The position numbers were made by a program, and so were the translations under genes. A stretch of DNA of 64,000 nucleotides from Iris pallida (Eukaryota > Streptophyta > Magnoliopsida > Asparagales > Iridaceae). Positions 24,150-35,351 of the stretch are shown here, in pieces. The stretch covers positions 43,501 to 107,500 of the forward strand of contig JANAVB010004103.1 of NCBI GenBank assembly GCA_029216955.1, given 5' to 3'. Below the pieces are notes generated by a model. That model was not told where the DNA came from. It ran no database searches and saw only the letters and a list, made by a program, of their open reading frames with translations. Within the stretch, counting starts at the first letter, position 1, and each line of letters starts with the position of its first letter.

Positions 24150-24570
24150 TATTCAAACTTCAAACTTTCAAACTTTCAAACTTTAAAAAAAACTTTAAAA
24201 ACTTTAAACTTTAAAAAATTTAAAAAAAATTTAAACTTTAAAAACTTTAAAACTTTTAAACTTTAAAAAAATTAAAAAACTTTATTAAAAACTTTAAAAA
24301 CTTTAAAACTTAAAACTTAAAAATACTTTAAAAGTACTTTAAACTTTAAACTTTAAACTTAAAACTTAAACTTTAAACTTTAAACTTAAAAAACTTTCAA
24401 AAAATACTTTAAACTTTAAAAAAACTTTAAAACTTTAAACTTAAAAAAAAATTAAAACTTTAAAACTTAAAATTTAACTTTAAAACTTTAAAACTTAACA
24501 AATAACTTTAAAAGTACAACTTTAAAAAAAACTTTAAAACTTTAAAAATAAAAAACACAAAAACTTAAAA
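24150..24570. repeat. AACTTTAAA-type low-complexity tract
   Basis: About 420 bp built from variants of AAACTTTAAA with poly-A spacers, directly after the transposase frame. It looks like replication-slippage expansion in the transposon's 3' region. The first 50 bp contain a CAAACTTT variant. Confidence 0.85.
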
Positions 24571-24992
24571 ATAAAATTTTTTAACTCTGCCTATGACAAG
24601 CAAAGCTTGTCTTGCCGGTCCCAAGCCCGGATAAAAGAGGAGGGAAAAATAAAACAAAATTTAATTAAAAAATAAAGTTAAAAAGATTAAAATAAAATTA
24701 ATTAAAAGAATATAAAAGTTAAAAGAAAATGTGAAAAAAACAAATGAAAAAACCAACTTAAACCGGACCGGCCCGCTAGACCGGCCCGAACCAGGCCTGC
24801 CCAAGCCCGTCCACGACCCGGCCCGGACTGGCCCAGGCTTACGCAGACCGGGTCACTGGGCCGGGCTGGGTCTTCTGCAGTTAAACCGGGCCGGGCCCAG
24901 CCCGCTAGTTGAACCAGTCCAGGCTGGGCCCGGACCAAGCCCGGTTGGACCGAATTTTAATGGGTGCGGGCCGGTCCGGTTCAGCCTGAATC

Positions 24993-25000
24993 ACACCCTG
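24993..25000 (-). repeat. hAT right terminal inverted repeat
   Basis: ACACCCTG, the inverse of 21326-21333. Confidence 0.75.
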
Positions 25001-25074
25001 AATATATACTTAGGATTATTATTTTGGTTATTCTACCTAGATAAATTACTTATTTGTTCCTTACATTCCAGAGA

Positions 25075-26250
25075 ATGACTACTTCGCGAGCTTATGAGGG
25101 GGAGGCTTCTTCTGCTCATCCTGGATCACAAGGGGATGTAGAACTTACCATACCACCTGGCATCCCTGGTGTTCTTGCTATCCTTCCAGGCACTGACCCT
25201 ATCATCCAAACTCCCCTGACTCAACCTGTACCTAATCTTCTACCTGCACCAGGCCTTATTCCGGCACAAGCCCCCGTCACCTTAGACGGGAACCAGCTCC
25301 TCCCTTTATTTCAATGGTTCCTAGCGACCTACCAGGAGCAGACTGCCCTACTCAGACAGAGCCTAGAGCATACAGCTACCCCACCAACACCTAGAGAGCC
25401 GCAGCCCCGAATTGGGACCGTGCAATACTTTATGAAGCTGGACCTGAAGGAGTTTAAGGGAACCGAAGGCATCATCTATGCCGATGACTGGTTAGATGTT
25501 GTGGAGAGGAATCTCAGCTGAGCTAGATTATCCAACAACCTCAAAGTCGAGGCAGTAGGGTTTGTACTGACAGACCTAGCTGCTACCTGGTTCAAGAATG
25601 AACCAACTTTTACCATGGAAAAAGTAACCTAGGAGCAGTTTAAGACTCTATTCAAGAGGAAGTTCTTCTCTGCTACGGCCAAGGAGGCGTTGGGACATCA
25701 GTTCTAGAACCTAGAACAAGGGAACCTCTCAGTTGAGGAGTACGCTGCAGAGTTCAGCCCCCTGAGCCGTTTTGCCCCCAGTTTGGTGGCAAATCTTGAG
25801 TAGATGGCGAGTAGGTTTCACTACGAACTTGCTCCAAAGATTAGCGTTCTACTGACGGCTAGTGGAGCTACGAGTTATTATCAGAGCCTGGAGTTAGCAC
25901 GAAGTTTAGAGACTCGTCAGATGGCCTGCAACAAGAGGCCATATGCTGGTACTAGTCACCATGAGGGCCCTGCTAAGCGCCCTGCATATCAGTTGAAACT
26001 ATATGTACATCACCAGTAGGCATATCGACCACCCCTTAAGGTACTAGCACCCCAGCAACAGAGAGCAACTCCTGTTATATGCACTTACTGCATGAGGCCT
26101 AGTCATGAGCATACAGTCTGCAAAAAAGAGACTCGAACATTGTCTCGCTTGTGGATCTGCCACGCATCAGCTTTGGGAGTGTCCAGTAGTCACCAGGAAA
26201 GAAGCTCCCATACCACCAGAATATGTTTCATCTCAGCCTAGAGCACCACT
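25075..26250 (+). pseudogene. Tekay-type Gag, broken by many stops
   Basis: Starts MTTSRAYEGEASSAHPG at 25075. A Pro-rich N-terminus is followed by the retrotransposon-gag domain: FMKLDLKEFKGTEG, WLDVVERNLS, then past a TGA (25519-25521) AATWFKNEP, FKTLFKRKFFSA and LSVEEYAAEFSPLSRF. In-frame TAG codons follow near 25630, 25707, 25801 and 26017. Two zinc knuckles lie in different frames, CTYCMRPSHEHTVC (26080-26121) and CLACGSATHQLWEC (about 26138-26180), so a frameshift separates them. Gag would form the particle and bind RNA. Confidence 0.85.
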
Positions 26251-26319
26251 CCCGACCCAGCAACAGAGTTCGGGCAGCATCAGCAACAACAGAGAGCGGC
26301 TCAGGGGAAAGCCTATGCC

Positions 26320-29300
26320 ATGTTTATTGATGCACAAGAGCCAGTACCGGAGATAGTACCGATGCCAGAGTTGGAGATAGTAGCTGACATCATTACAGAT
26401 CTTATTTTACTATATTTTTATCCGGCTACTGTATTATTTGATTCTAGCGCTTCACATAATTTTCTATCACTTGAGTTTGTTCATAGACATAACCTTATAA
26501 CTAGACCTACTAAAGAAATTGGTAGAGTTATGACTGGAGGGGGCAGTATCCATTAATAATATGTATAGTTGTCCTATCAACTTAGCTGGAAGAGAGTTTA
26601 GGGCATAAATCTTCGTAATGCCTCTTCCCGGGTATGATGTCGTACAAGGAATGGACTGGCTTAGTGACTCACATGCGGTCATAGATTGTTTCAGGGGTAG
26701 TATAATGTTCAGTCCCCCAGGAAAGGAGGTATTTAGAGTGAGAAAAGCTATGCCAGAGATTATAGGCGAGACCAACTTTGCTGCTAAAGTTGAAAAGCAG
26801 GTACCTACCCATCCTATCATCATGGAATTCATGGTTCTCTTTCCAGAAGATCTTCCAAGTCTTTCGCCTAACGGAGATATGGAGTTCTCTATAGATCTGA
26901 TTCCGGGATCAAGACCGGTATCTCAAAGCTGTTATAGAGTGAACCCCAAGAAATCCAAGGAGATGAAGGACCAGATCGATGAGTTGTTGAGCAAGGGCTT
27001 CATCAGATCCGGAGCGTCACCATGGGAAGCACCAGTTATTTTTGTATCCAAGAAGGATGCACAGTTCAGATGTGCATCAACTATATGACCTTGAACAATG
27101 TTGCTATCAAGAACAAATATTCTTTGCCTCGGATAGACGATTTATTTGATCAGTTGAGCGGGACAAAGGTATTCTTGAAGATTGATCTGAGATTGGAATA
27201 TCACCAGGTGAAGGTGAGGGCTGAAGACATTCTGAAGACTGCATTCAATACCAAGTTCGGGTAGTATGAGTTCCTAGTTATGCCTTTCGGACTCACAAAT
27301 GCACCTGCCACCTTCTTGAGCCTTATGAACATGGTTTTCCATGAGTTTCTATATAAGTTTGTCGTAATATTCATTGACGACATACTTATCTATTCGAAGA
27401 CTCCTGAAGGACATGTATGGGAAGCTATCCAAGTACAAGTTTTTCTTAGACCAAGTGGAGTTTCTTGGTCATGTGGTCATAGGAGAAGGTATTACAGTAG
27501 ACCCAAAGAAGATTGCAGCAGTCGAGACATGGACCACTCCAATGTCAGTTACGGAGATCAGGAGTTTTCTAGGCTTAGCTGGCCACTACAGAAAGTTCGT
27601 GAAGGACTTTGCTAAAGTGGCTGAGCCTATGACCAAGCTGGCAAAGAAGAATGAGGAGTACATCTGGACAGAGGAGTATCAGGCAGCATTCGAGGAGCTG
27701 AATAGAAGACTAACGACCACACCAGTGTTGGCATTACCTTCGGACAACGGAGGATTTTCTATATATAGTGATGCCTCAGGAAAGGGGTTGGGATGCGTTC
27801 TCTAGCAGAATGGGAAAGTAACTGCTTATGCATCTAGGCAGTTACAGACTCATGTGAAAAACTACCCTACCAACAACTTAGAACTAGCAGCAGTAATGTT
27901 CGCTCTGAAGCTGTTGAAATACTATTTATACGGAGAGCGTGTGAAAATCTTGACAGACCACAAAAGCTTGAAGTATGTGTTTGCCCAGAAAGTGCTAAAT
28001 ATGAGGCAACAGAGATGGCTAGAGTTGAAGAAGGATTTTAACATTGACCTCCAGTATCATCCTAGAAAGGCCAATGTTATTGCGGATGCACTTAGCAGAT
28101 ACCCGCTGGCTATGTATCTGACTATGGACAGACATCTCCTTGAAGACTTGGAGAAGCTCGGTGTAGAGATTATTCTACCTGGGCGGAGACGCAGATAATG
28201 AGTTTGCAAATCCAGTCCAGCCTAATGGAGAAGATCAAGGAGACTCAGTTCCATGATATCAGGCTTCGTCAACTCAGAGCACAAGCAAATGCAGGAATTC
28301 TAGATGATTTCAGTATAGCTGACGATGGATCATTGAGGCGTAGAGGAGATAATGCAAGAAGCTCACCAGTTGCAGTATTCTATACATCCTGGTACCAGCA
28401 AGATGTACAAGGACATGCGGGAACACATCTGGTGGTACGGTATAAAGTGGGCTGTTGCCAAATTCGTTTCCCACTGCCTTGTCTGCTAGCAGGTGAAGGT
28501 AGAGAGACAGAGGTCAGCTGGACTGCTACAACCTGTATCCATTTTGGAGTGGAAATTCGAACACATCATGATGGACTTTGTCATGGAACTTCCTCATTCC
28601 TAAGGAGGAGAGGATGCCATATGGGTCATAGTTGATAGATTGACCAAGTCAACTCATTTTATCCCCTTTAAAGTAGGACTTTCCACTGAGAAGTTGGCGG
28701 AGCTGTATATGAGACAGATAGTGTGAATTCATGGAGTCCCGGTCAGCATAGTGTTTGACAAAAACAATCGATTCACTTTGCACTTTTGGAAGAGCTTGCA
28801 GAAAGGACTTGGTACTCAGTTGAAGTTCAGCACTGCTTATCATCCTCAGATAGATGGACAGTCTGAGAGAACGATACAGACTTTGGAGGACATGTTGTAG
28901 ACTTGCGCTTTGGACTTCGGCAGATCATGGGAGAATCATCTGCACTTGATAGAGTTCTCATACAACAACAGCTACCAAGCTAGCATTAGGATGACACCAA
29001 TCGAGGCACTTTATGGACGTCGATGCAGGACACTGCTCTCTTAGGACGATATTGGAGAGAGAGTCATGGTTGGACCAGAGATGATCACAGAGGCTGCAGA
29101 CATGGTCAAGATGATTAGAGACAAACTCAGGTTTGCCCAAGACGGGCAGAAGTATTGGACCGATAACAGTCGAAGACCCTTGGAATTCACTGATGGGGAT
29201 ATGGTGTTTGTGAAGATATCCCCTACTCGAGGGACGATCAGATTTGGTCGAGGGGGGAAGCTGAGCCCCAAATATATTGGACCCTTCACCATACTTAGCA

Positions 29301-29474
29301 GAGTTGGAGAGGTGGCTTACAGAGTTGCATTACCACCAAACTTGGAGGGCGTCCACAATGTCTTCCATGTTTTACAGCTGAGGAGGTACATTCCAGACCC
29401 CAGTCATGTTTTAGATTACTCAGAGCTGGAGGTTGGACCTAGCCTCACCTACTCGGAGCAGCCCATGGAGATAC
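26320..29474 (+). pseudogene. Tekay-type Pol: protease, RT, RNase H, integrase (broken)
   Basis: Protease motif LFDSSASHNFLS (about 26436-26471; the usual active-site DSGAS has Ser for Gly). RT from 26850: [45 protein letters not shown], and the catalytic [12 protein letters not shown] near 27365. RNase H follows: [48 protein letters not shown]. Integrase from about 28450 ([27 protein letters not shown]), ending in the GPFTILSRVG region. Frame changes and TAG/TGA stops occur throughout, and about 45 bp seem lost after the catalytic motif near 27400. The 3' end is split by the solo LTR at 29475. Confidence 0.9.
29470..29474. repeat. Target site duplication GATAC, left copy
   Basis: GATAC before the solo LTR; the same 5 bp follow it at 32714-32718. 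Confidence 0.9.
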
Positions 29475-29840
29475 TGTAACGCCCTAGTCCCAAAATACGT
29501 ATAGGACCAGGATACGGTACATGCCAGCAGCACTTCACCAGTGGGCCAAATCTCATAATAAGCCCACTAGCGAAATGCTTAAGCTATAAATCATGATAAC
29601 AACCCAGAATATAGTACAAGTCACAGGTACACAGCTAATCTCATCCACATAGAAAATAACACACGAGGTATCAAGTCCAAATAAATAATACTAATGAGAA
29701 AGATCTGTCCAACATGAAATAGAAATAATAACTGTGCGGATAAGACATGCCGAAACCACAGTATAAAGAAATGAATAATCAATTACATGTTCACTGATGA
29801 AAAAAAATAATGTATCAAGTCTAAAATAAAGAGACATGTC

Positions 29841-30600
29841 TCAAGAGAAGTCATCGGCCACTATCTCGTCCTCCTGCGATGGTATATCACCTGTCTCCAC
29901 TCCAGAACCATAAACCTTCGGAAAGTCCTCCTCTCTAACTAAGCCTGGAGAGATAACCAGGTCCTCAGGGGACTAGCAAAACACATAATATATATACAAG
30001 TCTACTTTAACAGTTTTTAAAATGCAAAGAAAGGGTATGAAATTGTAGAAGAAATAAATACTGCAGAGTAGTATAAGAATGAAATATATAGTCGTCGAGA
30101 ATCGTGATGATAAACATGATTACTGGTAAATCGGAGTAAACCGCACCTCAGTGGGGGCTCACGGCCCTATAATCACAGCTTAGTGGGGGCTCACAACCTA
30201 TAGTAAGTCTCTATCGCAGCTCAGTGGGGGCTCCAACAGAGAGTGGTCAAGTATAGTCATTGTCTATCACAAGGTCCTCGCCTAGAACTACGAGTCAAGT
30301 CAATAAGTCAACAAGTCAACAAGTCAAGTCCAGCTCATTCATGTCAAAGGGACACGATAAAGGCTAAGCAATACTATCACTAGACATGAACACGATAGAA
30401 AAATATGGCGAGTAACATGAAAAAAGAAAGAGCAACCATGTACGTGCACGTAGAACTAGAAAATAACCATGATATGAAGCGGGAGAGAAATATATACCAA
30501 GTGAGACATAAAAGAATAGAAGTATAGAAAAGCATGTAAGTACTGTAAAGTTTGGCAAGGTGTACTTGCCTGGTTCCGTGATGTGAAGATGAAGTCTCAC
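29841..30600 (-). other. Candidate spliced micro-ORF tail in solo LTR
   Basis: Minus strand. The short exon is open from about 30600 to 30570, ending in CCAG|GCAAGTACACC. The acceptor CTCTCCAG ends at 29945. The last exon 29944-29841 reads LVREEDFPKVYGSGVETG, then DIPSQEDEIVADDFS and TGA at 29843-29841. Joining keeps the frame (…ITEPG then LVREED), but there is no ATG in frame. The tail shares spacing with Tekay (YYGS…PED) and the gag-only array (YYGA…QED). Confidence 0.4.
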
Positions 30601-31798
30601 TCATGTATCCACGCCTCCGGAATCCAATGCTCATAAATAATTTATTTAACTACTTATGAAACTTATAACAGAACTTAATTAACTATATTAATATTTTAAA
30701 CTACTTTAACTATATTCAAATATCTCGTATGACTACTTAAATTGTATAACATACATACGTGTCCAATGAGACCTCGGAACACAGTTTTAGGGTTTTCGAC
30801 CTTCCAATTAATCGGTTATGATCCCACTTCATTAATATACTTAAAAATCATATAAAATCCATAAAAATAATATTTAAAGCTATTTTCTACAGTATTAGCT
30901 CTAAAATTCTAGAATTACGATTTATAAAGAATTATGTGACTAGTTGACTACTACGTCAGCTAGTCTACCCGAAACTCGTCCTGAACATAGCCAATTACTC
31001 AAAACAGCTAAAATACCCAAAGATATATTTTATAAAGAATTTAAAGTATGTTATATCTGAGAATTAAGACATGAATACAAGAGTTAAGTTATGCTACTAA
31101 TTTAGAACATTCTAAGTCGGTAGATTATCCGAAAAAGCTAGTTTTGACCCCTAATTTTCTCGACCAGATTTGAGTTGCTAAATTCATGGAATAATACTTA
31201 AAAAATTTAATTTATATATATGAACACACATAAAATTCAGTTTCGAAAATAACCACCAATAACTTATAGTTCCTTCACAACGGGGTTAAATTTGATCCTA
31301 CCGAAGCATGAATATTACGACTATAAATCATAAAACTTTTATGGGTGAAAATACATAACAAAAGGTACAAAAATACTATTTTTACAGATTTAATAATATA
31401 ATTTCTACAGAATTATAGCATAGGTTTGAGATGGAAAAATTAGGATTTCTTACCAAAAGTCCTTGCTAGTTGGGTTGTGGAGGCTTCTCCTTGCCAAAGC
31501 TCCCACCTGTATTACCACCCTTGCTTGCTAATCCTCTCTTGATGACTTTGGAGGAGTTGGCAATGGTTCTAGATGGTTGGATGAAGAAGATAGAGTTTTC
31601 AGGGTTTGTTTGGTGGAGTTTGGATGGAAGAAGGATGAAAGAAAGAGTTTTTATGGAGGAGAAAGAGTTGTATGATGGAGGGCATGAAGATGATGGATTT
31701 GGATGGAGGAGGTGATGCCAAAATTTGGAGGGGGAGAGGGGGTTGGTCGGCTATGGAGAGGAAGAGGAAGGAAGAATTTAGTTAGGGTTTGGGTTTGG

Positions 31799-31904
<106 letters not shown>

Positions 31905-32713
31905 GGCTTTTTGGGTTGCATGCATGTAGTATAATAGGAAACCTATTCCTAATGGGATGTTGGCTGAATATACACGGGGGAGGGCTGTTTTGGTCGGCCA
32001 AGAGTGGCCCCCTTTGATTTGTTTGGGTGTTGGTGAGTTGGCTAATTGATTGATTGAGGATTTAAATAAACATTTCCTAATATGGAACTAATTAGATTTC
32101 TATATATAAATGCAATACAAATCTGAATAAATATTAAATATATATGTATTTATTAATATATATGAATGTCCAACATGCCTACATAGGTTTGGGTTGGACT
32201 TTGGGTCAAATATAAATTAATGCTAACTAGGATTACATGTTGACACTTTCTATAAATAGAAACTTTCCAAAATTAAAAACATATTAATATTAATAAAATA
32301 TATAAACAAAATATATATCAACATGAAAGTATTTGAGAGTACTACATGTCTATTTAGATTTGGATTTCGTTCGGGTCAAGTCGGGGCTAAATTGGTACAA
32401 CCGGGTCTCCTAGAAAGTCAATAATCTAATAATTAAATAAATAAATCATCGGTGGGGGTTAAGTCGCAACTTGGCCTGGTTTTCCTAGTTAGAACACACC
32501 TATGGCTCGGGCTTTCCTACCGTGGCTAAAACACTAGTCAATACACACGTGTACACTATTCGTGTCACAATTCTTAGTCGTCTTGTACTATAAATCTTAA
32601 CCGTAGCTAAGGTCATCTATAATAATAACTATTTAATCAAAAATATTCATAAAATCCATAAAATACTATTTAAATCAAATAAAAAATAATTCTAAAAATT
32701 TAGGGGTATTACA

Positions 32714-32718
32714 GATAC
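32714..32718. repeat. Target site duplication GATAC, right copy
   Basis: Matches 29470-29474; pol resumes at 32719. Confidence 0.9.
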
Positions 32719-32858
32719 TGGATCGAAGGGAGAAGTGGATGAGAAACACTATTATACCATTGGTCCGGGTTGCATGGAGGCACCACTCCCTAGGAGAGTC
32801 AACTTGGGAGAGAGAGGATAAGATGAGGAAGGAATATCCTTACCTTTTTCAGGTATGA
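32719..32858 (+). pseudogene. Tekay-type chromodomain, C-terminal end of Pol
   Basis: Continues the integrase frame interrupted at 29474. With a frame adjustment it reads like the C-terminal chromodomain of Tekay chromoviruses: MRNTIIPLVRVAWRHHS, then ESTWEREDKMRKEYPYLF, stop TGA at 32856-32858. The W-x(n)-TWE core and acidic tail are the recognisable parts. Chromodomains of this group direct integration to particular chromatin. A purine-rich stretch (TTAAGGAGGAAAG, 32897-32909) precedes the 3' LTR. Confidence 0.8.
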
Positions 32859-33185
32859 TTGTACCCTATCTTTAGAAATTTTGAGGACGAAATTTTTTAA
32901 GGAGGAAAGTTTTGTAACTCTTTAAATTTTTTATTATATTTAAAGTTGATTTATTAAATTTAAGTTGTTGAAATAATAATAATATTATTATTTAGAGAAT
33001 TCAATTAGTGGTAAAAATATATATTTATTTTTTAAATAACAATTAGTTGTAACTCTCAACCTCTTATATTCGTAACTCCCAACTACTTATATTCGTAACT
33101 CCCAACCTCTTACATTCCGTAACTCTTAACCATTTCCATTCGATAACCCCCGGCCCTTTATATTCGTAACTTTTCTTCATTTCTC

Positions 33186-33192
33186 TATAAAA
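33186..33192 (+). promoter_or_regulatory. TATA box of the Tekay 3' LTR
   Basis: TATAAAA, the counterpart of 18753-18759. Confidence 0.6.
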
Positions 33193-33373
33193 AGAGAAAT
33201 GTTGAGACAAAACAAAACTCATTACCATCTTCTTCCTTTGGAGCAACCTAGCGACCCAAGCCACCGGAGACGCACGGACGAGCCGAGTTTCGTCAACAAC
33301 CGACGAACCACCTCCGTCTTCTTTCTCGGTAAGAACAAAACTCTAGCCTTGGTATAGTTTAAATCCAAGCATG

Positions 33374-33378
33374 CTAAC
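33374..33378. repeat. Target site duplication CTAAC, left copy
   Basis: CTAAC before TGTAACTCCTG; repeated after the far end at 41742-41746. The undisturbed site is visible in the 5' LTR near 18940 (GCATGCTAACACC). Confidence 0.9.
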
Positions 33379-34256
33379 TGTAACTCCTGTTCCCGAATTT
33401 TCAAATTTTCATTTTTATTTTTTTATATATATTGCGTCAACGACTTTGTCCAAGGTATTTTGTGATTAGTTTTGTATTTCCAAAACTATTTTAGAGTTTT
33501 GGCCTGATAAATATTTTTTGGTTTTATAAATATTTATCCTTGAAATTGATTATTTGGTATTATGAAAGATGTTAATTTTTGGACCAATCTAAATATGGAC
33601 TTCGAAAGTGGTGTAAGTAGTTCTATTAAATACAAAGAATTGTTAGCAGTATTTGAATAGAATTATTGGATTCTAATTTTGATTAAGGGTAGTTTAAATT
33701 TATTTGATTAATTATCGTTGATTAATAAATGATTTATTTTAAATGGTATAGATTTTAGAAATCAAGTAAAGGATAGGAATAATATATATAGATACAATTG
33801 TAATATAAATTGATTAGTTATTTACTCGATCATAAAACCCGTCTAACCCTAGAGCTTTGAAAGGATGTGAACAAGTATGTATACATATTTCTATTTAAAG
33901 AGTTAACCAAATCTTTTAGATTCTATATTTTAGCTATTCTAATCTCTCGCTCTTTATCTGTCCATATCAACTACTATTGTACATATACCATCTCTTTTCC
34001 AATACATCAGCCAATACCTCAAATACAAAGAAATCTCTTCCACAACACCCGACCTATACTCTCCCCTACCACAGAGCCTCCACGGTACCCTGCAGCCACC
34101 GCTGCTACCATTACCCACTACAATATTGTTCTCATCCTTCAACTCCGCCTGTCACCAGCGACAACCCCCGCACCTCCAGGTTTCTGCCGTCACCTACGCG
34201 CAAGCTGGCCATCTATCCGACTCCAACACCACCCTCGTCATCAACCCCATCACCAT

Positions 34257-34261
34257 CAAAT
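34257..34261. repeat. Target site duplication CAAAT, left copy
   Basis: CAAAT directly before the Copia 5' LTR, repeated at 39160-39164. Confidence 0.95.
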
Positions 34262-34507
34262 TGTTGGATGTAATCCTGTACACACGTTACTTGGTCTTTC
34301 TTTATTTTCTACTTTTCAGCTCTTCTCCCTATTCCTTTGGGTTGAGCTAGTAATAAGGAGTCATAGGCTCAGCAATACGAAAGCTTCTTGTAATGCCTAT
34401 TTAAAGGCAATCATTATTTCTGAATAAACAATCCGAACCGATTAAAGCCTCTATCTCTCTTCACTTTTCTGTGAGATTCCTAGATCCATTTTCCCTGTTG
34501 TGTAACA
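34262..34507 (+). repeat. 5' LTR of the Copia
   Basis: TGTTGGATG...TGTAACA, 246 bp. TATA-like TATTTAAA at 34398-34405 and an AATAAA signal (GAATAAAC) about 25 bp later. Confidence 0.95.
34398..34405 (+). promoter_or_regulatory. TATA-like box of the Copia 5' LTR
   Basis: TATTTAAA, with AATAAA shortly downstream. The 3' LTR reads ATATTTAAA at the same place. Confidence 0.5.
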
Positions 34508-34510
34508 GTG

Positions 34511-34522
34511 TGGTATCAGAGC
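34511..34522 (+). other. Primer-binding site, initiator tRNA-Met
   Basis: TGGTATCAGAGC, 3 nt after the LTR; the standard Copia primer site. Confidence 0.95.
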
Positions 34523-34523
34523 C

Positions 34524-35351
34524 ATGTCGTCAAATGCAAGCAGTGATCCTCCAACACCTCCATCAGGGTCGGCGTCGAGTCCAGCGAGCGGCTCGAGCGT
34601 GGCAGGCACCCTGGTGTTCCCGAAGGTGTTTCAGGAGTCCGGCGGGATGCAGTATCCGCAACTCACGCGTGCAAACTATGATGAATGGGCCCTGGTGATA
34701 CAGTGTATGCTGGAGACAAGAGGTCTCTGGGCGGCGGTGCACACCGGGACGACAGAGCGGGAGCTGGATAGGAAAGCGATGGAGGCTCTCCTACGTGTTG
34801 TCCCGCCAGCGATGATCACATCACTGGCGATCAAGGAGACGGCACGGGAGGCATGGCAGTTTCTGAAGATGGTGCACGTCGGCAGCAATCGCGTCAGGAA
34901 AGCAAAGGCGCAGTCGCTGTGCAAAGAGTACGATCGGCTGGCATTTCGGAACGGTGAGGGCGTGGATTCTTTTGCCATGCGTCTCACTACCCTGTCAAGT
35001 GCTCTCGCCGCACTCGACGACACGATCTCCGAGGACAAGCTCGTCCTCAAGATGCTGGCGGCGGTTCCTAAGAAATACAGCCAGATCGCCCTGGCTATCG
35101 AGACCCTCTTGGATCTCGATGTGCTTACCATTGAGGAACTAACGGGGAGGCTTAAGGCAGCGGAGATCAGGGACGAGATCGAGAATGGCAACGCCTCGGA
35201 CGGCAAGTTACTGCTTACCGAGGAGGAGTGGCTGCTCATAAGAATCAGCAGAGAGGCGGCGGCTCGTCCAGCAGTGGTACTGGAAACAGCGACAGGAAGA
35301 AGAAGTGGCGCGTCCCGGAGAGGGACTCGAGAGCGCGTGATCCCAAGCTGA
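34524..35351 (+). pseudogene. Copia Gag, N-terminal part before a frameshift
   Basis: ATG at 34524, right after the PBS (the C at 34523 is the only base between). Residues 1-40 are Ser/Pro-rich. The Gag capsid domain of the UBN2/retrotran_gag type follows: QYPQLTRANYDEWALVIQ (about 49-66), LETRGLWAAV, KETAREAWQFLK, EGVDSFAMRLTTL, and LTIEELTGRLKAAE near 200. After LLLTEEEW (about residue 235) a one-base loss in GTGGCTGCTC shifts the frame; the continuation is the frame from 35228. The GC-rich codon choice differs from every other coding remnant here. Confidence 0.9.

Larger units (their letters stand above)
21326..25000 (+). mobile_element. hAT DNA transposon, 3.7 kb, inserted in the Tekay leader
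   Basis: The ends are inverted: CAGGGTGT at 21326-21333 and ACACCCTG at 24993-25000. Both subterminal regions (21337-21530 and 24760-24990) are packed with GGCCCGG/CCGGGCC-type repeats, common in Ac-like hAT elements where transposase binds subterminal repeats. It carries a decayed transposase on the plus strand and a long AACTTTAAA-type low-complexity stretch after it. It lies between the Tekay PBS and gag and does not interrupt a reading frame. Confidence 0.85.
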
